Shown: piece after piece, positions 40,983 to 49,714 of the stretch | How positions within the stretch are numbered: the first letter of the stretch is position 1 | Layout: every line of letters starts with the position of its first letter | Assembly (NCBI RefSeq): GCF_964063325.1 | Contig: NZ_OZ061315.1 | Location: forward strand, 3,100,001-3,164,000 | Source of the DNA: Hafnia alvei | GTDB lineage: Bacteria > Pseudomonadota > Gammaproteobacteria > Enterobacterales > Enterobacteriaceae | Direction of reading: 5' to 3' | DNA length: 64,000 nt | The notes under the pieces: model-generated | Databases searched by the model: none | Seen by the model: only the letters and a program-made list of their open reading frames with translations | Told to the model about the DNA's origin: nothing | Translations under genes and position numbers: made by a program

Positions 40983-41500
40983 CGTGTAAGGTTTCGTCTG
41001 CCAAGTGTGTATGTAACCTTCGTGTAAGGTTTCGTCCGCCTTTCCATAACGGCATTCATATATGAACTGAGTTGTAGGCGTCCGATGAGAGCCCCGTTGC
41101 GCGGGGGCTCTCAACTCGCGCGCTTTTATCCGAGATGCCATCTCCGCGCCGGGTCGGCATGCGCCATCCTTGGCGCCTCCTCCCCTCGTGAAAACATCCT
41201 GTTTTCACTGCTCTCACTACCAAGACTTAAACCATTAAAAAGACAAAGAGACAAAGAGACAAAGAGACTAAATTATCTTTTATCTTTCCCTTGTTGGATG
41301 AAATGCATTTTAGAGCCGCCAGCAGGGACGCTGGCGGCAGGTTGAGGGCGCATAGGACGTGCGCTCCGAAACCGGTCGGCCAAACAACTCGGTAAAAAGC
41401 GCGAGAGTCGAGAGGTTGCGCGCCAGCAACCTTTCGTCGGACGCCTACGCCAACAGCTTCATAAAAACGCAAATGTTCACAGGCGTACGAAACCTTTCAC
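40983..41500. repeat. Large modular intergenic element, copy R2
   Basis: About 518 bp. Two tandem left ends: CGTGTAAGGTTTCGTCTGCC (40983-41002) and CGTGTAAGGTTTCGTCCGCC (41021-41040). Left hairpin: GAGAGCCCC/GGGGCTCTC (41087-41112). The left inner module is as in R1. The centre is (AGACAAAG)3 at 41241-41264. The right inner module has a GCCGCCAGC/GCTGGCGGC hairpin near 41312-41336 and GGTCGGCC, shared (inverted) with R3. Right hairpin: AGGTTGC/GCAACCT (41413-41432). Right end: AGGCGTACGAAACCTTTCAC (41481-41500). It lies between yfcH and hisP, which are convergent. Confidence 0.78.
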
Positions 41501-41612
41501 TGCCCTCACTTCCTAGACTTGAGCTATCTAAAAGACAAAATTATCTTTTGTCCTTTCTGTGTTAGATGAAATGCATTTTAGAGCCGCCAGCATGGACGCT
41601 GGCGGGCGGAAT
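41501..41612. repeat. Partial second copy of the R2 centre and right module
   Basis: Directly after the right end of R2 come a second poly-GACAAA/TCTTTTGTC centre and a second copy of the GATGAAATGCATTTTAGAGC segment with the CCGCCAGC/GCTGGCGG hairpin, first seen at 41297-41340. It stops before the outer hairpin, so it looks like a truncated or nested copy. Confidence 0.65.
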
Positions 41613-41648
41613 ATTACACTGGAGTGATATAAATCACTGAAACTCCCC

Positions 41649-42422
41649 CTACTTCATTGCCCCCGACAAAAACTGCTGCAACCTCGTACTCTTCGGGCTG
41701 CCAAATACCAACTCTGGTGGCCCCTGTTCTTCAATCACGCCCTGATGCAAAAAGATCACGTGGCTAGAGACATTACGGGCAAAGCCCATTTCATGCGTCA
41801 CAACCACCATCGTTTTCCCCTCTTCGGCCAGCTTTTGCATAATACGCAACACCTCACCAACCAGTTCCGGGTCGAGCGCAGACGTCGGCTCATCAAACAA
41901 CAGCACCTCAGGTTCCATCGCTAATGCACGGGCGATGGACACGCGCTGTTGCTGGCCACCAGAAAGATTGATGGGGTATTTACCTCGTGCTCTTTCATCA
42001 ATCCCTACTTTTTCCAGATAGCGGATAGCTCGCTCGCGTGCCTCTGATTTACTCAGACCAAGCACTTGAATCGGCGCTTCCATCACGTTTTCTAACACCG
42101 TCATATGGCTCCACAGATTGAAATGCTGGAATACCATCGTCAAACGTGTACGCAGCAATCGCAGCTGCTTTTTATCACCCACTTTTAATTGACCGTCCGT
42201 ATCTCTCACTAAGCCGATATCAGTACCATTGATGGCAATCGATCCTTCGCTGGGTTTTTCCAAAAAATTAATGCAGCGTAAAAACGTGCTTTTCCCCGAT
42301 CCGGAAGATCCGATAATGCTAATCACATCGCCTGCCTGAGCGGTCAGCGACACGCCCTTAAGCACTTCATGATCGCCATAGCGTTTATGCAATTCGGTAA
42401 CGTTAAGTTTTATTGGGTTCAT
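41649..42422 (-). CDS. hisP: Histidine/basic amino-acid ABC transporter ATP-binding protein
   Basis: HisP is the 257-residue ATPase of the HisJQMP importer, bound to the inner face of the membrane. Walker A is GSSGSGKST, the Q-loop [11 protein letters not shown], the signature [17 protein letters not shown], Walker [14 protein letters not shown] and the switch His in [10 protein letters not shown]. It is the last gene of the operon, 10 bp after hisM. Element R2 lies downstream. Confidence 0.96.
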   Translation of the reverse strand: MNPIKLNVTELHKRYGDHEVLKGVSLTAQAGDVISIIGSSGSGKSTFLRCINFLEKPSEGSIAINGTDIGLVRDTDGQLKVGDKKQLRLLRTRLTMVFQHFNLWSHMTVLENVMEAPIQVLGLSKSEARERAIRYLEKVGIDERARGKYPINLSGGQQQRVSIARALAMEPEVLLFDEPTSALDPELVGEVLRIMQKLAEEGKTMVVVTHEMGFARNVSSHVIFLHQGVIEEQGPPELVFGSPKSTRLQQFLSGAMK

Positions 42423-42432
42423 AAACGGCAGC

Positions 42433-43149
42433 TCAGTGAGTTAACGAGGGATTTACGTGCGCCATCCAGCGTTTTTCCGCTTTACGAAACAACCGAATGA
42501 GCACATAAGAAATGGTCAGGTACAACACTGCGGCAATGCCGAACGCGGTAAATGGCTGATAGGTTGCAGAGTTAATATCCCGCGCCACCTTCAGCAAGTC
42601 CGGCACCGTGGCAGTAAACGCCAGCGCCGTCGAATGCAACATCAGAATCACTTCATTGCTGTACGCGGGTAACGCCGTGCGTAATGCCGATGGCAAAATG
42701 ATGCAGCGATAGAGTTTAAAACGCGAGAATCCATAAGCATTGGCAGCTTCGATTTCCCCATGAGGTACCGCACGTATCGCTCCGGCGAAGATTTCAGTGG
42801 TATAGGCACAGGTATTCAAGGTTAATGCCAGCAGCGTACAGTTAAGCCCGCTGCGGAAAAACGCGTTCAACATTTCGGTTCCTTTCACAATCTCCAGCGT
42901 GTACATACCTGAATAAAAAACCAACAGCTGAACATACAGCGGTGTGCCACGAAACACCCATGTGAAACACCAAACCGGCGTTGAAATCCAGCGATTCGGT
43001 GAGACTCGCGCCACAGAAAGCAAGACGGCAAGCACGCCCCCCATCACCACCGAGACAATCAACAACCACAGCGTGATGGCGATCCCAGTAAAACGAAAAC
43101 CATCGGTCCAGAGCAATGATTTCCAATACTCATGAATAATCTCATTCAT
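42433..43149 (-). CDS. hisM: Histidine ABC transporter permease HisM
   Basis: A 238-residue inner-membrane permease with five helices. The EAA loop is [20 protein letters not shown], which docks on HisP. It overlaps hisQ by 4 bp. With HisQ it makes the translocation pore. Confidence 0.95.
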   Translation of the reverse strand: MNEIIHEYWKSLLWTDGFRFTGIAITLWLLIVSVVMGGVLAVLLSVARVSPNRWISTPVWCFTWVFRGTPLYVQLLVFYSGMYTLEIVKGTEMLNAFFRSGLNCTLLALTLNTCAYTTEIFAGAIRAVPHGEIEAANAYGFSRFKLYRCIILPSALRTALPAYSNEVILMLHSTALAFTATVPDLLKVARDINSATYQPFTAFGIAAVLYLTISYVLIRLFRKAEKRWMAHVNPSLTH

Positions 43150-43832
43150 AGCTCGGCCCTTCTCACGCCCGCTGAATAACGCTTCTCAAGCAACAACAGC
43201 ACGCCATTCGACAGCGTGGTAAACAGCAGATAGACAACACCAGCCACAATGGCGAAGTAAAACGGCTGCCAAGTCCCCTTACCTGCAATCTGAGTAGCTT
43301 TCACCAAATCATCTAAGCCAAGTAATGAAACCAACGCTGTCGCTTTCAGGATCACCTGCCAGTTATTACCAATCCCCGGCAGGGCATACCGCATCATCGC
43401 GGGAAACAAAATGCGTCGAAAAATCTTGCTGCTGGAAAAACCAAGTGACGTAGCCGCTTCTATCTGACCTTTTGGCACCGCCATAAATGCGCCGCGAAAA
43501 GTTTCGGTAAAATAGGCACCATAGATAAAACCCAGCGTGATCACGCCAGCGACCAGCGGATCGATATTAAACTGCGACCAGCCCAATAAATCAGTCAGCT
43601 GGTTTAACATCATCTGTAGGCCGTAGAAGATCAGCAGCATTAACACCAGATCGGGAACGCCGCGGATCAGCGTGGTGTAACCTTCAAAGATCGTCGCAAG
43701 GACGGATGAACGAGAGAGCTTGGCGGCGGCCCCAATTAAACCGATCGCAACGGCAAGCAGCACCGAGCTCACGGCCAGTTCCAGCGTAACGAGGGCACCA
43801 TTAAGAATAAGTTGGGAGTAGCCTTGTAGCAT
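43146..43832 (-). CDS. hisQ: Histidine ABC transporter permease HisQ
   Basis: A 228-residue permease with the EAA motif KGQIEAATSLGFSSSKIFRR and five membrane spans. It is separated from hisJ by 77 bp that hold a REP-like hairpin, as in the classical E. coli and Salmonella operon where this hairpin separates the abundant binding protein from the membrane genes. Confidence 0.95.
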   Translation of the reverse strand: MLQGYSQLILNGALVTLELAVSSVLLAVAIGLIGAAAKLSRSSVLATIFEGYTTLIRGVPDLVLMLLIFYGLQMMLNQLTDLLGWSQFNIDPLVAGVITLGFIYGAYFTETFRGAFMAVPKGQIEAATSLGFSSSKIFRRILFPAMMRYALPGIGNNWQVILKATALVSLLGLDDLVKATQIAGKGTWQPFYFAIVAGVVYLLFTTLSNGVLLLLEKRYSAGVRRAEL

Positions 43833-43870
43833 TATTCAACCTGCCATTTCATAGCGTACCACTTAACCCA

Positions 43871-43901
43871 CAGGCACCCGCCTCAAAGCGGTGGGTGCCT
43901 G
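43871..43901 (-). repeat. REP-like hairpin between hisJ and hisQ
   Basis: CAGGCACCCGCC and GGTGGGTGCCTG pair around TCAAAGC, a GC-rich stem of about 12 bp starting 8 bases after the hisJ stop on the minus strand. In Salmonella and E. coli the same gap holds REP sequences that protect the upstream message and reduce hisQMP expression; the same role is inferred here. Confidence 0.75.
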
Positions 43902-43909
43902 ACCTCGGA

Positions 43910-44692
43910 TTAACCGCCGTAAACGTTAAAATCAAAATACTTTTTGGCGAACTTATCGTAGGTGCCATCTTTACGCATTGAATCAAACGCTTTATCCAAG
44001 GCAACTTTCAGTTCAGTTTCATCTTTACGCAGACCCATTCCGGTACCCACGCCAAAAATGGCGTTATCTTTTACCGACGGTCCGGCAAACGCATAATCCT
44101 TACCGACTGGCTGTTTCAGGAAACCTTCGCTCGCAGCAACTTCATCCTGAAACGCGGCATCAATTCGGCCTGCGGCCAAATCAGCGTAAATTAAATCCTG
44201 ATTTTGATAAGGCACCACATCAACGCCCTGCGGACGCCAATGCTGGTTGGCATAGGTTTCCTGCGTCGAGCCTTGCAATACGCCTACGTGCTTACCTTTA
44301 AGAGAGTCCAACGTTGGCTGAATCGGCGAGCCTTTAGCTGCTACGAGGCGAGAATCTGCCGCGTAGAGTTTTTCAGTGAAGGCGATTTCTTTCTGGCGCT
44401 TTTCGGTAATCGACAGGGACGAAATGATGGTGTCGATTTTTTTGGCTTTCAGTGAAGGGATCAGCGCGTCAAAATCGCTCTCCACGAAAGTGCATTGGGT
44501 ATTGATTCGTTTGCACAGCTCTTTAGCCAAATCAATATCAAACCCAACCAGCTGGCCTTGCGGATTTTTAGAGGAAAACGGCGCATAGGTTGGATCGGTA
44601 CCCACACGGATGTGATCGGGAACCGCAGCAAACACGCTGGAAGAACCTACCATCGCCAAAAACAGAGATACCGCTAGGACGTGCTTCTTCAT
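43910..44692 (-). CDS. hisJ: Histidine-binding periplasmic protein
   Basis: HisJ is a periplasmic solute-binding protein for histidine (and arginine/lysine). The signal peptide is residues 1-22 (ends VFA-A). The mature part has [27 protein letters not shown] with the conserved disulfide pair (CKRINTQC), and [16 protein letters not shown], all closest to HisJ rather than ArgT. The length of 260 is normal. No argT copy is found upstream, so this one binding protein may serve the whole transporter. Confidence 0.94.
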   Translation of the reverse strand: MKKHVLAVSLFLAMVGSSSVFAAVPDHIRVGTDPTYAPFSSKNPQGQLVGFDIDLAKELCKRINTQCTFVESDFDALIPSLKAKKIDTIISSLSITEKRQKEIAFTEKLYAADSRLVAAKGSPIQPTLDSLKGKHVGVLQGSTQETYANQHWRPQGVDVVPYQNQDLIYADLAAGRIDAAFQDEVAASEGFLKQPVGKDYAFAGPSVKDNAIFGVGTGMGLRKDETELKVALDKAFDSMRKDGTYDKFAKKYFDFNVYGG

Positions 44693-45062
44693 ACTCTACC
44701 CTCAAGAAAACGGTTTATGGTCGTGATGTTTTGTGTTGACTGCATCACCGTGATGCAGCGTGTCGAACTCAATGGTTAGACTTAAAATTGTTATAGGTTT
44801 GCAAGCGAGGCGTGCATTGAAATCTTTAGCAGGTTTCATGCCATCCCGTATTCCGCGACGAAACGTTCTGCACAAACGGCGCTGAGAATATGCAGAACTA
44901 CGCGGTATAACAGGCTTCAGAGAAATGGGCTACTCTGCCTCGCTTTAGCAAAGATAGAGCAGCAATAGCAAAACGACAGGTTCAAGAGGGGGAAAAACAG
45001 ACTTTATGCACCAAAGGTGATCAATGTTGCAAAAATGCACTAATGTTGCACGGGTGTTACTA
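44693..45062. other. Gap between ubiX and hisJ
   Basis: The 370 bp contain the hisJ promoter and the 19-bp palindrome at 44740-44758. E. coli has argT here; nothing like it is visible. An antisense frame across the ubiX end is not credible. No repeat or tRNA is seen. Confidence 0.55.
44740..44758. promoter_or_regulatory. 19-bp palindrome upstream of hisJ
   Basis: CTGCATCAC-C-GTGATGCAG is a perfect inverted repeat with one central base, 48-66 bp before the hisJ ATG. The place suits an operator overlapping the promoter. I cannot name the regulator; it is not an ArgR or NtrC consensus. Confidence 0.5.
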
Positions 45063-45638
45063 CTATTTATGTCCACCGCCCCAGCGGGTAAACAGATCTT
45101 CAGGCATTTCAATATCGAACTGATCGATAACGCGATTAACGGTTTGATCGATAATGTCTTGCAGCGTTTGCGGGCGATGATAGAACGCGGGGACCGGTGG
45201 CATAACAATCGCGCCTAATTCGGCTGCGGTCGTCATCATTCTCAAATGCCCCAGATGCAATGGCGTCTCTCGCACACAAAGCACTAAACGACGATGTTCT
45301 TTCAACACTACGTCGGCTGCACGGGTTAGCAGATTGTCCGTATAGCTATGAACAATACCCGACAGCGTTTTCATTGAACAAGGCAGAATAACCATACCCG
45401 CCGTTTTGAACGATCCCGATGAAATGCTGGCGGCAATATCACGCGAATCGTGCACTACATCGGCTAAATTCTGTACGTCCCGCAGCTGCAGGTCGGTTTC
45501 CAATGCCAACGTCTGACGAGCGGCATTACTCATGATGAGGTGAGTTTCGATATCAGGCACACCCTGCAGCACTTCCAGTAAACGTACACCGTAGATTGCA
45601 CCACTGGCACCAGAGATACCGATAATTAAACGTTTCAT
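45063..45638 (-). CDS. ubiX: Flavin prenyltransferase UbiX
   Basis: UbiX makes prenylated FMN, the cofactor of the UbiD decarboxylase in ubiquinone synthesis. The 191 residues start MKRLIIGISGASGAIYGVRL, the FMN-binding loop, and include ILPCSMKTLSGIVHSYTDNL and LVLCVRETPLHLGHLRMM. The ATG overlaps the stop of a HigA-like antitoxin gene as ATGA, so translation, and probably transcription, is now tied to the inserted toxin-antitoxin pair rather than to purF as in E. coli. Confidence 0.96.
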   Translation of the reverse strand: MKRLIIGISGASGAIYGVRLLEVLQGVPDIETHLIMSNAARQTLALETDLQLRDVQNLADVVHDSRDIAASISSGSFKTAGMVILPCSMKTLSGIVHSYTDNLLTRAADVVLKEHRRLVLCVRETPLHLGHLRMMTTAAELGAIVMPPVPAFYHRPQTLQDIIDQTVNRVIDQFDIEMPEDLFTRWGGGHK

Positions 45639-46015
45639 GAGTGTTGGCCTACTTTTGCAGATTTAATCAGGCATTCGGCAGGAATGCCAAACAGCGTGTG
45701 TAACCGTCGGATCATCGGTAACGTTAAATTACGTTTACGATTTAATACTTCGTACACTCGATTTGGGTTGCCAATCGCCGCAGTCAGATCGCGAACTGTC
45801 AAACCAGATTGCTCCATGCGAAACTTGATTGCTTCAACAGGATCGGGAAGATCAACTGGAAAATGTTTAGACTCATATGCTTCTATCAGAGTAAGCATAA
45901 CGTCAAAACTATCCCCTTCAGGCGTGTTCGGTTTTGGAGGATTATCAAAAAGGGGCGATACCTCTTTCAACGCAGCTTTGTAATCTTGTTCATTACGGAT
46001 GGGGCGAATATTCAT
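45635..46015 (-). CDS. higA: HigA-type antitoxin
   Basis: A 126-residue antitoxin of the HigA family with a C-terminal XRE-type helix-turn-helix (LTVRDLTAAIGNPNRVYEVL, about residues 69-88). The N-terminal half (MNIRPIRNEQDYKAALKEVS) is the toxin-binding region common to this group. It follows the HigB-like toxin with no gap. Two palindromes upstream of the toxin gene are its likely operators. It is not present between ubiX and purF in E. coli, so it is an insertion. Confidence 0.88.
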   Translation of the reverse strand: MNIRPIRNEQDYKAALKEVSPLFDNPPKPNTPEGDSFDVMLTLIEAYESKHFPVDLPDPVEAIKFRMEQSGLTVRDLTAAIGNPNRVYEVLNRKRNLTLPMIRRLHTLFGIPAECLIKSAKVGQHS

Positions 46016-46321
46016 CTACCACTCCATTTCTACACTGTTAGCATCAACTGCATCATATTGCCGATGTGTGCCGATAAATTTGATATAAATTGACTGGTAC
46101 TGATAGGCAATAGCAACGACTAAACGATATTCATTCCCTTTGATATTGAAAACAACTCGGCGACCTTTCAGTACGCTGGCCGTCGAATAGAGGCGCTTAA
46201 TATCACTTGGCATTGTCCATTCAGAGTTTTTTACCTCATCAATCCATGACCTTAACGGCTGCTCGACCTCAGGATACCGTTCCCAAAACGATTTCAAACA
46301 CCCAATTGCGATTATCCGCAT
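46016..46321 (-). CDS. higB: HigB-type mRNA-interferase toxin
   Basis: A 101-residue RelE-superfamily toxin of the HigB group, starting MRIIAIGCLKSFWERYPEVE; the frame is open 28 codons further, but that part spans the operators. The core VVFNIKGNEYRLVVAIAYQ and the C-terminal IKFIGTHRQYDAVD, with its catalytic basic residues, are conserved. HigB cleaves mRNA on the ribosome. The toxin-first order is typical of higBA. The stop touches the higA ATG directly. Confidence 0.88.
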   Translation of the reverse strand: MRIIAIGCLKSFWERYPEVEQPLRSWIDEVKNSEWTMPSDIKRLYSTASVLKGRRVVFNIKGNEYRLVVAIAYQYQSIYIKFIGTHRQYDAVDANSVEMEW

Positions 46322-46336
46322 TATAACATCCATGAT

Positions 46337-46351
46337 GTCCCATTTTAGGAC
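46337..46351. promoter_or_regulatory. HigA operator, proximal copy
   Basis: GTCCCATTTTAGGAC is an imperfect palindrome just before the higB start, paired with ATCCCATATTGGGAC 26 bp upstream. The shared form is GTCCCAnnATnGGAC. Confidence 0.65.
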
Positions 46352-46362
46352 AAGTGAACTAT

Positions 46363-46377
46363 ATCCCATATTGGGAC
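46363..46377. promoter_or_regulatory. HigA operator, distal copy
   Basis: ATCCCATATTGGGAC is a nearly perfect palindrome of the same type as 46337-46351, as expected for autoregulated toxin-antitoxin operons. Confidence 0.68.
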
Positions 46378-46389
46378 TATGACAAGGCA

Positions 46390-46444
46390 AAAAAAAAGCC
46401 CGCATGATGAAAATCTACTTCAACGTAAATTTCTTCATGCGGGG
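46390..46444 (-). terminator. Rho-independent terminator of purF
   Basis: On the minus strand CCCCGCATGA ... TCATGCGGGC forms a stem with an AT-rich loop and is followed by a run of nine T, about 110 bp after the purF stop. It should cut higBA-ubiX off from purF transcription. Confidence 0.88.
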
Positions 46445-46553
46445 TATTAGTGTATTTCTAATTTATGAGCCAGCTATCGCGCTGTCAATGCAAGTAAATG
46501 CGAGCAGCAACTAAGAATCGGATGCAAAACCCTAACTCTGCTTACAGTAGCAA

Positions 46554-48071
46554 TTACCCTTCGTTATGCATCTCAAGATTCTCTGCTTCTTCCTGACCGC
46601 GAATCGCTTTTGCGTCGTCGCTGCGCAGGGACTGCAGGTAATCCAGATAGCCCTGATCCACATCTTTCGTCACGTAAATCCCGTTAAATACTGAGCATTC
46701 AAACTGTTCGATATCTGGGTTTTCTTCACGTACCGCTTCGATCAGATCGTCGAGATCTTGGAAAATCAAACCATCGGCACCGATGATTTTGGCAATTTCA
46801 TTCACTTCGCGGCCATGTGCGATCAGCTCATTCGCATTTGGCATATCAATGCCATACACGTTAGGGAAACGAATTTCAGGTGCCGCAGAGGCTAAATAAA
46901 CTTTCTTTGCGCCTGCATCACGCGCCATTTCCATAATTTGCTGTGATGTGGTGCCGCGCACGATCGAATCATCAACCAGAAGCACGTTTTTATCACGGAA
47001 CTCTGCGCGGTTCGCATTCAATTTACGACGCACTGATTTGCGGCGTTCCTGCTGACCCGGCATGATAAACGTGCGTCCCACGTAGCGGTTTTTGACAAAC
47101 CCTTGGCGGTACGGTTTTTCCAGAATACGTGCAATCTCCAACGCGATATCACACGACGTTTCAGGGATTGGAATAACGACGTCGATATCCAGATCTTCCC
47201 ACTCACGGGCGATTTTCGCGCCTAATTTCTGCCCCATGCGCACACGAGCGCTGTAAACGGAAATTTTGTCGATAAAGGAGTCTGGGCGAGCAAAGTACAC
47301 ATACTCAAACAGGCAAGGATTACTCTTCGGATTATCTGCACACTGGCGGGTAAACAGCTGCCCTTTTTCAGTGACATAAATCGCTTCACCCGGTGCAACG
47401 TCACGGATGAACTCAAAGCCCAAGGTATCCAAGGCCACGCTCTCAGAAGCCACCATGTACTCAACACGGCCATCTTCTAAATCACGCTTACCAATCACCA
47501 AGGGGCGAATGCCGTTTGGATCGCGGAAAGCGACCATGCCGTGGCCAATGATCATCAGCACGCAGGCGTAAGCGCCGCGGATCTGCTGGTGCGTTGCCGC
47601 CACGGCAGCAAACACGTTATCAGACTCCAGCGGATAGTGGTCAAAACGATCCAGCTCGTGAGCAAAGATATTCAGCAGAATTTCAGAATCAGACGTGGTA
47701 TTGACGTGGCGACGCGCACGCTCAAACAGTTTCTGCTTAAGCTCGTGCGCATTGGTCAGATTACCATTGTGCGCCAAAGTAATACCGAATGGGGAGTTGA
47801 CATAAAACGGCTGCGCCTCGGATGCGCTAGAACTGCCTGCCGTTGGGTAACGCACGTGGCCGATACCCATATTGCCTTGCAGGCGTAACATATGCCGTGC
47901 TTCAAACACATCTTTCACCAAACCGTTCGCCTTACGCAAACGGAAGCCATTATTGGCATCAATAGTGACGATGCCTGCGGCATCTTGCCCACGGTGTTGA
48001 AGCACCGTTAACGCATCATAAATCGACTGGTTTACCGGTGTAAAACCGGCGATACCGACAATACCGCACAT
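46554..48071 (-). CDS. purF: Amidophosphoribosyltransferase
   Basis: PurF carries out the first committed step of purine synthesis. The N-terminal glutaminase is of the Ntn type with catalytic C2 ([10 protein letters not shown]). The PRTase domain has the PRPP motif [16 protein letters not shown]. The length of 505 matches E. coli. It follows cvpA by 21 bp in a PurR-controlled operon. Confidence 0.98.
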   Translation of the reverse strand: MCGIVGIAGFTPVNQSIYDALTVLQHRGQDAAGIVTIDANNGFRLRKANGLVKDVFEARHMLRLQGNMGIGHVRYPTAGSSSASEAQPFYVNSPFGITLAHNGNLTNAHELKQKLFERARRHVNTTSDSEILLNIFAHELDRFDHYPLESDNVFAAVAATHQQIRGAYACVLMIIGHGMVAFRDPNGIRPLVIGKRDLEDGRVEYMVASESVALDTLGFEFIRDVAPGEAIYVTEKGQLFTRQCADNPKSNPCLFEYVYFARPDSFIDKISVYSARVRMGQKLGAKIAREWEDLDIDVVIPIPETSCDIALEIARILEKPYRQGFVKNRYVGRTFIMPGQQERRKSVRRKLNANRAEFRDKNVLLVDDSIVRGTTSQQIMEMARDAGAKKVYLASAAPEIRFPNVYGIDMPNANELIAHGREVNEIAKIIGADGLIFQDLDDLIEAVREENPDIEQFECSVFNGIYVTKDVDQGYLDYLQSLRSDDAKAIRGQEEAENLEMHNEG

Positions 48072-48092
48072 GTTGTCATTTCCTCATCAGCG

Positions 48093-48608
48093 TTACCGGA
48101 GCGGGAGCGGAATAGAAGGCAAATGCTCCGGTATGAAACTCGACGTGCTCTGCAGGTAGTCAAAGAACCACCTGATGATGTAACTGAACTGCGGGATGAG
48201 CTGTGACTGTTTCCAGTCCGCACTTTGCGCCATCGAGGTAAAGGTATCCAAAAAGAACAGAATCGCTGAAACAATCAGCACCCCACGCAGCGCACCAAAA
48301 CAGATGCCCAGCACGCGGTCGGTTCCGCTCAATCCGGTTCGCTCTACCAGCGAACCAACCACATAGTTAACAATGGCGCCGACAATCAACGTTGCAACAA
48401 ATAAGATCGCAATCGCAATGCCGTTGCGCACCAGCGCATCTTCGAAACGAGTGAAGTAGACAGCGAGATAGGTGTAGAAATGGCTGGCGACAAAGAATGC
48501 TGCCCCCCACGTAACCAGTGACAACGCTTCTCGCACAAACCCTCGGATTAGGCTCACTAACGCCGAAAATCCGATGATGCCAATAATGACCCAATCAATC
48601 CAAACCAT
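48093..48608 (-). CDS. cvpA: Colicin V production protein CvpA
   Basis: A 171-residue inner-membrane protein (E. coli 162), with four hydrophobic helices and the conserved start [20 protein letters not shown] and [18 protein letters not shown]. It is required for colicin V export and linked to envelope resistance. It is the first gene of the cvpA-purF operon. A PurR box lies 60 bp upstream. Confidence 0.95.
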   Translation of the reverse strand: MVWIDWVIIGIIGFSALVSLIRGFVREALSLVTWGAAFFVASHFYTYLAVYFTRFEDALVRNGIAIAILFVATLIVGAIVNYVVGSLVERTGLSGTDRVLGICFGALRGVLIVSAILFFLDTFTSMAQSADWKQSQLIPQFSYIIRWFFDYLQSTSSFIPEHLPSIPLPLR

Positions 48609-48666
48609 GACTATTCCAATTCAAGAATTGCCTCGGCATCCAGTTCGCGGCGAATTCTAACAGAAA

Positions 48667-48682
48667 AAGAAAACGTTTGCGT
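48667..48682. promoter_or_regulatory. PurR operator upstream of cvpA-purF
   Basis: AAGAAAACGTTTGCGT matches 14 of 16 positions of the PurR consensus ACGCAAACGTTTGCGT. It lies 60-75 bp before cvpA, the place where E. coli PurR controls the same operon. Confidence 0.88.
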
Positions 48683-48886
48683 AGAGGATTTCCCTTCCTG
48701 TTCGCAAATTTTATTCTCATAAAAATTTGACACAGATTCAGCCAGTACCCTCGGCTAAACCAACGCCCAAATGTATCAATCCAAATAGAACAACAGCCCT
48801 GCTCTCATTGCTGGGAACAAAGCTGCTGTAAAATCGAACACAACTCATTGTTTAGATGAATTGACGTTCTAAACGCCTATTGACCG

Positions 48887-49699
48887 CTATTTGCCGCTAT
48901 AGCTGCGCACCTGACCATTCAAGCCACTAATGCTATTCAGTTCAGGCAGAGCAGACTGTAGTTTTTGTTTAGAGGCATCTGGCCCTACAAACAGACGAGT
49001 GATTTCGCCCTGAACCGGCGTCGCCGGCACCGTATAAGCACGGTAACCAGACAACCGCAGCTTAGCCACAATCTCACTCGCTTTAGACGCATTACGTAAT
49101 GCCCCCAGCTGTACCACATACGCTTGCCCCGCCGGTGCTTTTTCTTCCGGCACCGCCGCTGGTTTGGCTTGCTCTACGGGTTTAGGCTGTTCGACTGGCT
49201 TGGGTTGCTCAACCGGTTTTGGCTGTTCAACAGACTTCTCGACCGGCTTAGGTTTAGCTTCTACCATTTTCGGCGGTTCGACTGGCTTCGGCTTCTCGAC
49301 AGGTTTCTTCACCGGCTTAGGCTGTTCAACAGGTTTATTTTCTACCGGCTTACTTTCAACCGGCTTCAGTTCAACCATATCTCCGCGCCCTTGATGGGTA
49401 TTAGGCGAAACCGCCGTGCTTGCCCCTTCACGGTCTTGAGTCGGCACGTTGCCGTTATCCATTGGTGCCTGCGCATTCGCACCTTCCTGCGGTGTCTGAG
49501 GCGTTTCGCTCAGAGGTTGAGTTACCGGAGGAATAACGTCTGTAGGATCATCCTCACCTGGCTTTGGCACCAGCGGAATAGCAGCAAACTCATCCTGATA
49601 ATGTTTTTTCTGCCCGTCTAACAAACCGGGCAAAACGATGACGCCCAGCGCAACGATAATGACCGTGCCAACCAGTCGATTTTGAAACTTACTTGCCAC
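48887..49699 (-). CDS. dedD: Cell division protein DedD (SPOR domain)
   Basis: DedD is a bitopic septal-ring protein. A cytosolic stretch and one membrane helix (about 8-27, VGTVIIVALGVIVLPGLLDG) come first, then a long linker, then a C-terminal SPOR domain (about 195-270, AYVVQLGALRNASKASEIVA) that binds denuded glycan. The linker is built from KPVE-type repeats (KPVEQPKPVEQPKPVEQ) and is much longer than in E. coli (270 against 220 residues). It lies 15 bp downstream of folC. Confidence 0.93.
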   Translation of the reverse strand: MASKFQNRLVGTVIIVALGVIVLPGLLDGQKKHYQDEFAAIPLVPKPGEDDPTDVIPPVTQPLSETPQTPQEGANAQAPMDNGNVPTQDREGASTAVSPNTHQGRGDMVELKPVESKPVENKPVEQPKPVKKPVEKPKPVEPPKMVEAKPKPVEKSVEQPKPVEQPKPVEQPKPVEQAKPAAVPEEKAPAGQAYVVQLGALRNASKASEIVAKLRLSGYRAYTVPATPVQGEITRLFVGPDASKQKLQSALPELNSISGLNGQVRSYSGK

Positions 49700-49714
49700 T
49701 CGCTCTCTCCGTTT

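Noticed and set aside
41359..41565. Open frame MRSETGR... on the plus strand, with a relative at 58520-58708 on the minus strand
   Set aside because: It lies wholly within the repeated non-coding elements, crosses an outer hairpin, has no ribosome site, and its conservation follows the repeat rather than codons.
44945..45208. Possible small gene downstream of ubiX on the same strand
   Set aside because: Most of it overlaps ubiX out of frame and no protein family is recognisable.
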